Positions 59,505 to 64,000 of a stretch of 64,000 nucleotides of DNA are shown one piece after another. The DNA comes from Pseudomonas brassicacearum subsp. neoaurantiaca. GTDB lineage: Bacteria; Pseudomonadota; Gammaproteobacteria; Pseudomonadales; Pseudomonadaceae. The stretch is from NCBI RefSeq assembly GCF_013608025.1, contig NZ_VDLV01000064.1, forward strand, positions 94,365-158,364, given 5' to 3'. The translations under genes were made by a program, and so were the position numbers. The notes beneath the pieces are model-generated. The model was not told the origin of the DNA and did no database searches. It was given only the letters and a program-made list of their open reading frames with translations. Position 1 is the stretch's first letter, and every line of letters starts with the position of its first letter.

Positions 59505-60782
59505 CTAAACCTGCACATTCCCCGGCAACAATGGCAATTTCGCCAGCTTCACCGCCACGCACAACGCAATCACCAACAAAGCACCAATGAACAGGCCGAT
59601 TCCGTTCCAGCCACCGAGATGCCAGGCCACGCCGCCCGCCGTGCCCGCAACGCTGGAGCCGGCATAATAGCTGAACAGATAAAGCGACGAAGCCTGGCCC
59701 TTGGCCTTGAGGGCGCGGCGGCCGATCCAGCTGCTGGCGACCGAGTGGGCGCCAAAGAAGCCGAAGGTGAATACCAGCATGCCGATGATCACCAGCCACA
59801 GCGGCGTGAACAAGGTCAGGATGAGGCCCGCCAACATCAGCGCGATGGTCGCCCAAAGCATTTTCCGACGACCGAGCTTGTCAGCCATGGCGCCCACCTT
59901 CGCAGAACTGTAGATGCCCGAAAGGTAAACCACCGAAAGCAGCCCGACGAACGCTTGATCCAGGTGATAAGGCGCGGCCAGCAGGCGATAGCCGATGTAG
60001 TTGAACAACGTCACGAACGCGCCCATCAATACAAAGGCTTCAAGAAACAGCAGCGGCAGCCCAGCGTCGCGAAAGTGCATGATGAACCCGTCCAGCAAGC
60101 TGCGCGGATGCAGCGACCTGGGGCGGAAATTGCGTGACTCGGGAAGAATCCGCCAGAACACCGCCGCCGCGATCAGCGCCAGGCCACCGATCACCAACAT
60201 CGCCGTGTGCCAACTGACAAAATCGATCAACACCCCAGTGATCAGACGGCCGCACATGCCACCGATGGCGTTGCCGGCGATATACAGCCCCATCGCGAGG
60301 CCGATGTGCTTGGGATGGATTTCTTCGCTCAGGTAGGTCATCGCCACCGCCGCCAAACCGCTCAGTGACAGCCCGACCAAGGCGCGCAGCATCAGCACAC
60401 CCTGCCAGGTCGGCATCATCGCGCTGGCAATCGTGCATATCGACGCGGCGAACAGTGCCGCGACCATCACCGGCTTGCGGCCGATGCGGTCGGAAATCGG
60501 GCCAGTGATCAATAAGCCGATGGCGAGCAGGCCGGTCGCCACCGACAGGATCAAGCTGCTTTGCGCCGCGTTGATGGAGAATTCCTGGGACAACAACGGC
60601 ATCATCGGTTGCACGCAATAGAGCAGGGCAAACGTCGCGAAGCCACCGCAGAACAGCGCCAGCACCGTGCGCATGAACATCGGCGTGCCCTTCTCGATGT
60701 AGATGTCCTTCAATTCGGCGACGACATCATCTTGCGCACGGGGAGGGATTTCATGGGCGAGTGGGGCGACAGCAGTTTTCAC
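59505..60782 (-). CDS. MFS transporter, YnfM-like
   Basis: Twelve-helix major facilitator efflux protein, 425 residues, with a 35-residue charged cytoplasmic N-terminus. Motif A reads GPISDRIGRKPVM after helix 2, with its degenerate repeat MADKLGRRKMLW. It resembles the YnfM/arabinose-efflux-like group. The substrate is unknown. GTG at 60782 has CGAGG upstream; an internal ATG at the MFMRTV segment is possible. It is divergent from a LysR regulator as ynfM is from ynfL in E. coli. Confidence 0.88.
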   Translation of the reverse strand: MKTAVAPLAHEIPPRAQDDVVAELKDIYIEKGTPMFMRTVLALFCGGFATFALLYCVQPMMPLLSQEFSINAAQSSLILSVATGLLAIGLLITGPISDRIGRKPVMVAALFAASICTIASAMMPTWQGVLMLRALVGLSLSGLAAVAMTYLSEEIHPKHIGLAMGLYIAGNAIGGMCGRLITGVLIDFVSWHTAMLVIGGLALIAAAVFWRILPESRNFRPRSLHPRSLLDGFIMHFRDAGLPLLFLEAFVLMGAFVTLFNYIGYRLLAAPYHLDQAFVGLLSVVYLSGIYSSAKVGAMADKLGRRKMLWATIALMLAGLILTLFTPLWLVIIGMLVFTFGFFGAHSVASSWIGRRALKAKGQASSLYLFSYYAGSSVAGTAGGVAWHLGGWNGIGLFIGALLVIALCVAVKLAKLPLLPGNVQV

Positions 60783-60829
60783 GATGAACCTCGGAGGAGC
60801 ACGGCCAGGCAGGCAATGAAAAAAGCATA

Positions 60830-60839
60830 TAGCCGGCTA
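60830..60839. promoter_or_regulatory. Candidate LysR operator in the divergent region
   Basis: A perfect 10-base palindrome TAGCCGGCTA lies midway in the 119-base MFS/LysR gap, which is otherwise AT-rich. Position suits a shared autoregulatory site; the sequence is not a verified box. Confidence 0.3.
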
Positions 60840-60901
60840 ATGATTCTATCCAATATATTGTTCGACCTATTTAAGACGTTAAACGACCTACTGGGGTTTC
60901 C

Positions 60902-61801
60902 ATGGAACTGCGGCATTTGCGCTACTTCATCGCCGTCGCCGAAGAACTGCACTTCGGCCGCGCCGCACTCGCCCTGGGCATTTCCCAGCCACCGTTGAGC
61001 CAGCAGATCCAGGCGCTGGAGCAAGAAATTGGCGCGCGGCTGTTCGATCGCACCAATCGTCGGGTCGAACTGAGCGAAGCCGGGCGGCTATTCCTGGAAG
61101 AGGCGCGGCGGGTATTGGCCCAAGTCGACAAGGCCGCCGATGTGGCCCGCCGCGCTCAACTGGGCGAATTGGGTGAGCTGAAGATCGGCTTTACCTCCTC
61201 GGCGCCCTTCAACTCCACTATCCCCCAAGCAATTTTTACCTTTCGCCAACGCTTTCCCGCCGTGCACCTGAACCTGCGGGAAATGAGCAGCACCCAAGTG
61301 GCCGACGCGTTGATGGACGAAGTGATCGAAGTCGGCATCATGCGCCCGTTGCCGTTGCCCGACTCATTGGCCGAAATCGAACTCAGCCGCGAACCGCTGG
61401 TGGCCGTGCTCAGCGCCAAGCATCCGCTGGCCCAGGGCAATGAAGACGGCCTGTTTCTTGCCGCGTTGGCCCAGGAGCCGTTCGTGTTCTTTCCGCGAAG
61501 CTACGGCAGCGGTCTTTACGCGCAACTCCTGAACCTGGCCCGCGACGCCGGCTTCAGCCCGCACTTCGCGCAAGAGGCGGGGGAGGCCATGACCATCATC
61601 GGCCTGGTGGCGGCGGGGCTGGGAGTCTCGGTGCTGCCGGCGTCTTATCAGCGCATGCGTATTGATGGGGTGGTTTACCGACCGCTGCTTGACCCGGCGG
61701 CGGTTTCGGCGGTGTGGCTGGTACAGCGCAAGGATCAGCGTTCGCCGATGGCGAAGGCGTTTGTGGCGTTGTTGACGGGGGACGGAATCGGGAAGGGTTG
61801 A
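60902..61801 (+). CDS. LysR-family transcriptional regulator
   Basis: Regulator of 299 residues: winged HTH at 1-60 (ELRHLRYFIAVAEELHFGRA, LSQQIQALEQEIGARLFDRT) and a periplasmic-binding-protein-like effector domain. The N-terminus (MELRHLRYFIAVAEELHFGR) is of the CatR/BenM/YnfL style. It likely controls the divergent MFS gene; the inducer is unknown. Confidence 0.93.
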   Translation: MELRHLRYFIAVAEELHFGRAALALGISQPPLSQQIQALEQEIGARLFDRTNRRVELSEAGRLFLEEARRVLAQVDKAADVARRAQLGELGELKIGFTSSAPFNSTIPQAIFTFRQRFPAVHLNLREMSSTQVADALMDEVIEVGIMRPLPLPDSLAEIELSREPLVAVLSAKHPLAQGNEDGLFLAALAQEPFVFFPRSYGSGLYAQLLNLARDAGFSPHFAQEAGEAMTIIGLVAAGLGVSVLPASYQRMRIDGVVYRPLLDPAAVSAVWLVQRKDQRSPMAKAFVALLTGDGIGKG

Positions 61802-62011
61802 GTGAAGCCCGTATCACGGCTTTCTTGGTCACTTCGTTCATCCTTGGCATTCCCGGCTTGTGGTTGGGATGTGACCGTAGCGCGAACTTCAAGGGTTTTG
61901 GTGTGGGAAATTTCGGAAATTAGGTGCTCCGCTTTCCGGGTTTTGATCTCGCCGTCCTGGGAGGCGCTTACGGTATTCGATTTCTTGCGGTTGTTTGGGG
62001 CCGCTGCGCAG

Positions 62012-62090
62012 CCCGGCGGGAGCAAGCTCCCTCGCCACAGGGGCGCGTGAGGGCAGATACCTGTGGGAGCGAGCTTGCTCGCGATGACGG
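62012..62090. repeat. Two solitary REP arms (type B then type A)
   Basis: A right-hand type B arm (62012-62040, GGGAGCAAGCTCCCTCGCCA) and a left-hand type A arm (62061-62090) sit 20 bases apart without partners, as if two different elements had lost their outer halves. Confidence 0.75.
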
Positions 62091-62135
62091 CTGCATGGCC
62101 GGCATCATCGGCTAGGACCTACCGCTATCGGCCCC

Positions 62136-62168
62136 GGAGCTGCCGAAGGCTGCGATTTTTTGATCTTT
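62136..62168. repeat. Solitary type C REP arm
   Basis: GGAGCTGCCGAAGGCTGCGA followed by T runs resembles the inner arm of the nested element near 18.85 kb. Confidence 0.55.
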
Positions 62169-62172
62169 TAAT

Positions 62173-62619
62173 CTACTGCACCTTCGCCAAATCACCTTTC
62201 AACGCAACACCCGCCATGATCGCCCCAGCGTGGCATTCATAGGTGGTTGGGTCCTTGCGCTCGTTGCTCTTATAGAAGCTGACGATGTTGGTGACGGCGT
62301 TGGCGCCGGCGTTCTTGGCGGCTTGGTGCAGGCTGATCAGGGCTGATTGCAGCACCCATTCGCAGGCCACTTCGTCGGACTTGTTGAAGGCGTTGGTTTT
62401 CTTGTTGGTCACCGCGCCTGGGCTGACCACGGTGACGTTGCCGGCCGGTTTGTTGCCGGCCAGGTAAAACTTCACGCTGCCGTCGATCTTGCCGGTGCGG
62501 ATGGCTTCGGCGACGACTTTGTCGAACGGCAGGAACAGCGCGGTATCACGGGCCTGGCTGAGGCTTGGCAGGGTGCTGAGCAACAGGGCGGCAGTCACGG
62601 CGATTTTCTTCAACGGCAT
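62173..62619 (-). CDS. Small periplasmic protein of unknown function
   Basis: Exported 148-residue protein: signal peptide MPLKKIAVTAALLLSTLPSL with likely cleavage at SQA-R. The mature part has RDTALFLPFDKVVAEAIRTG, two Cys (in VACEWVLQ and YECHAG) that could form a disulphide, and AKNAGANAVTNIVSFYKSNE. Similar Pseudomonas proteins are, as I recall, sometimes mislabelled as an excinuclease subunit; nothing here supports that. The second of two adjacent ATGs is better spaced from AAGGAG. Read in the same direction as the ketosynthase, 32 bases downstream. Confidence 0.8.
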   Translation of the reverse strand: MPLKKIAVTAALLLSTLPSLSQARDTALFLPFDKVVAEAIRTGKIDGSVKFYLAGNKPAGNVTVVSPGAVTNKKTNAFNKSDEVACEWVLQSALISLHQAAKNAGANAVTNIVSFYKSNERKDPTTYECHAGAIMAGVALKGDLAKVQ

Positions 62620-62651
62620 CATGGTCTCCTTGACCAGGGGATTTACGGGAT

Positions 62652-63878
62652 TCAATGCCAGCGGCGGAAGATCAGCGAGGTGTTGACCCCGCCAAAGGCG
62701 AAATTGTTATTCATCACGTACTCATTGTTCATCGCGCGGAACTCGTTGCGCAGGTAGTCGAGTTTGCCGCATTCGGGGTCGATTTCATCCAGGTTGCAGG
62801 TGTGCACGTAGAGGTCGCGGTTCAGCATTTCGATGCTGAACCAGGACTCCAGCGCGCCGCAAGCGCCCAGGGTATGGCCGAGGAAGCTTTTCTGCGAGCT
62901 GATGGGCATGTGTTCGCCGAACAGGCTGCTGGTGGCCAGGGTCTCGGCGACGTCGCCCTGTTCCGTGGCGGTGCCGTGGCCGTTGACGTAGCCGATGGCG
63001 GAGGGCTCGAGGCCAGCGTCTTCAAGGGCCAGTTCCATGGCGCGGCGCATGGTGCTCAATTCGGGGCGGGTGGCGTGCTGGCCGTCGGCGTTGCTGCCAA
63101 AACCGACGATTTCGGCGTGGATGCGCGCCCCACGGGCCAGGGCGTGTTCCAGTTCTTCGAGCACCAGCATGCCGGCGCCTTCACCAATCACCAGGCCATC
63201 GCGTCCCTTGTCGTAAGGGCGCGGGCTGGTCTGCGGCGCATCGTTTTTCAGGCTGGTGGCGTAGAGCGCATCGAAGACCATCGCTTCGGTCGGGCACAGT
63301 TCTTCCGCGCCGCCAGCGAGCATCAATGGCAGGCGGCCGAACTTGATCGCCTCGTAGGCGTAGCCGATGCCGTGGCTGCCGCTGGTGCAGGCGCTGGACG
63401 TGGGGATCAGCCGTCCAGTCAGGCCGAAGAAGATGCTGATGTTGGCCGCCGTGGTATGCGGCATCATCCGCACATAGGAGTTGGCGTTCAGCCCTTCGGC
63501 CACGCTGTTGAGCAGCATGTTGCCGAAGGCCTTGATCTCGTCGGTGCTGCCGGTGGACGAACCGCAGGACACGCCCATGCGTCCGTCCTTGATCGACGGA
63601 TCACCCAGCAGGCCGGCATCCGCCAGGGCTTGTTCCGCCGAGGCGACGGCCAGGCGCGAGACCCGGCCCATGCTGCGCAGTTGCTTGCGCGTCCAGTGGG
63701 CCGGGACTTGGAAATCGTCGATGGGGCCGGCCAGGCGCGTGTTCAGTTCGGTGAAACGGTCCCACTCATCCATGCGCCGGATGCCGCTGCGGTTGGCGGC
63801 GAAGTTGGCGGCGATGGTCTCCCAGTCGCTGCCGATGGAGGTGATGCCGGCCATGCCGGTGACGACGACGCGCTTCAT
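62652..63878 (-). CDS. Beta-ketoacyl-ACP synthase (aryl-polyene type, FabF-like)
   Basis: Condensing enzyme of 408 residues starting MKRVVVTGMAGITSIG. The thiolase-fold catalytic set is present: nucleophile Cys in TSSACTSGSHGIG, His in GYVNGHGTATEQGD and His in KSFLGHTLGACGALES. Overall it looks like the terminal ketosynthase of aryl polyene clusters (ApeR-like) rather than housekeeping FabF. Its start overlaps the stop of an upstream ketoreductase by one base (TGATG). Product assignment is inference because the rest of the cluster lies outside the window. Confidence 0.88.
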   Translation of the reverse strand: MKRVVVTGMAGITSIGSDWETIAANFAANRSGIRRMDEWDRFTELNTRLAGPIDDFQVPAHWTRKQLRSMGRVSRLAVASAEQALADAGLLGDPSIKDGRMGVSCGSSTGSTDEIKAFGNMLLNSVAEGLNANSYVRMMPHTTAANISIFFGLTGRLIPTSSACTSGSHGIGYAYEAIKFGRLPLMLAGGAEELCPTEAMVFDALYATSLKNDAPQTSPRPYDKGRDGLVIGEGAGMLVLEELEHALARGARIHAEIVGFGSNADGQHATRPELSTMRRAMELALEDAGLEPSAIGYVNGHGTATEQGDVAETLATSSLFGEHMPISSQKSFLGHTLGACGALESWFSIEMLNRDLYVHTCNLDEIDPECGKLDYLRNEFRAMNNEYVMNNNFAFGGVNTSLIFRRWH

Positions 63879-64000
63879 CAGCACAGGCCTCCGTTGACGG
63901 CCAGGACTTGCCGAGTGATGTAGCTGGCTTCGGCGGACATCAGGAAATTCACCGCGCCGGCGACTTCTTCCGGAGTGCCCATGCGCTGGGCGGGGATCAT
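63878..64000 (-). CDS. 3-oxoacyl-ACP reductase (FabG-like), C-terminal fragment cut by the window edge
   Basis: The last 40 codons of a short-chain dehydrogenase: RMGTPEEVAGAVNFLMSAEA then YITRQVLAVNGGLC and a stop. The R-x-G-P-EEVA and I-x-G-x-VL-x-VNGG pattern is the FabG C-terminus. The Met at the window end is internal, not the start. It is coupled to the ketosynthase and would supply the ketoreduction step. Confidence 0.85.
   Translation of the reverse strand: MIPAQRMGTPEEVAGAVNFLMSAEASYITRQVLAVNGGLC

Larger units (their letters stand above)
61802..62172. other. Gene-free interval with solitary REP arms
   Basis: No supportable gene. The first 200 bases are unremarkable. Thereafter come a lone type B arm, a lone type A arm and a lone type C-like arm, none properly paired. 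The last ends in T runs just before the stop of the minus-strand periplasmic gene and may act in its termination. Confidence 0.6.

Noticed and set aside
62173..62619. Assignment as an excinuclease subunit
   Set aside because: The protein is 148 residues with a signal peptide and no nucleotide-binding motif, so it cannot be UvrA-like.

Overview
The window is a stretch of high-GC gammaproteobacterial chromosome. Gene content, gene order and the REP/REPIN repeats fit a fluorescent Pseudomonas (P. fluorescens species complex). From about 2.5 to 47.7 kb the gene order matches, from memory, the conserved block between hemE and the rsmE-side chemoreceptor of P. aeruginosa PAO1 (about PA5034 to PA5072). 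The rest, about 47.7-64 kb, looks like lineage-specific accessory DNA. I see no rRNA, tRNA, CRISPR array, transposase or prophage gene.

Region by region. 0-4.5 kb: a REP cluster, then two tandem McpS/McpK-like chemoreceptors (minus strand). 4.6-10.6 kb: a compact minus-strand run ubiE-ubiJ-ubiB-hisI-hisE-tatA-tatB-tatC-rsmE (ubiquinone, histidine, Tat export, rRNA methylation). 10.8-18.1 kb: the medium-chain-length polyhydroxyalkanoate (PHA) locus, with phaI-phaF on the plus strand converging on phaC1-phaZ-phaC2-phaD on the minus strand, plus a small PHA-associated protein. 18.4-26.1 kb: DUF971 gene, hslV-hslU, argS with a SPOR-domain gene, and priA. 26.4-28.9 kb: rpmE, a secreted nuclease and malic enzyme. 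29.2-46.3 kb: ponA, then the divergent pilMNOPQ-aroK-aroB-damX-like series and gltB-gltD. 46.6-47.6 kb: hemE.

The accessory part begins after the hemE terminator, with a comparatively AT-rich 0.35-kb gap. It holds a secreted chitin-active AA10 lytic polysaccharide monooxygenase (LPMO) of the GbpA/CbpD type. Next comes a b561-like membrane cytochrome, and then a type II secretion system gspC-D-E-F-G-H-I-J-K-L-M in one tightly overlapping series. The cytochrome gene overlaps gspC by 4 bases, so electron transfer, secretion machine and probable secreted substrate sit together. This is the most interesting locus here. It is followed by a divergent MFS/LysR pair, a small periplasmic protein of unknown function, and the 3' end of what looks like an aryl-polyene-type lipid operon (ketosynthase plus a truncated ketoreductase).

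Other notable features: about a dozen REP pairs of two sequence types, one nested inside another; a sigma-54-like promoter before phaC1; a terminator hairpin inside the first codons of the nuclease gene; the ponA -10 box in the loop of an A/T-stem inverted repeat; and repeated use of TTG start codons. Functional calls come from reading translated sequences and remembered family motifs. No database search was run.
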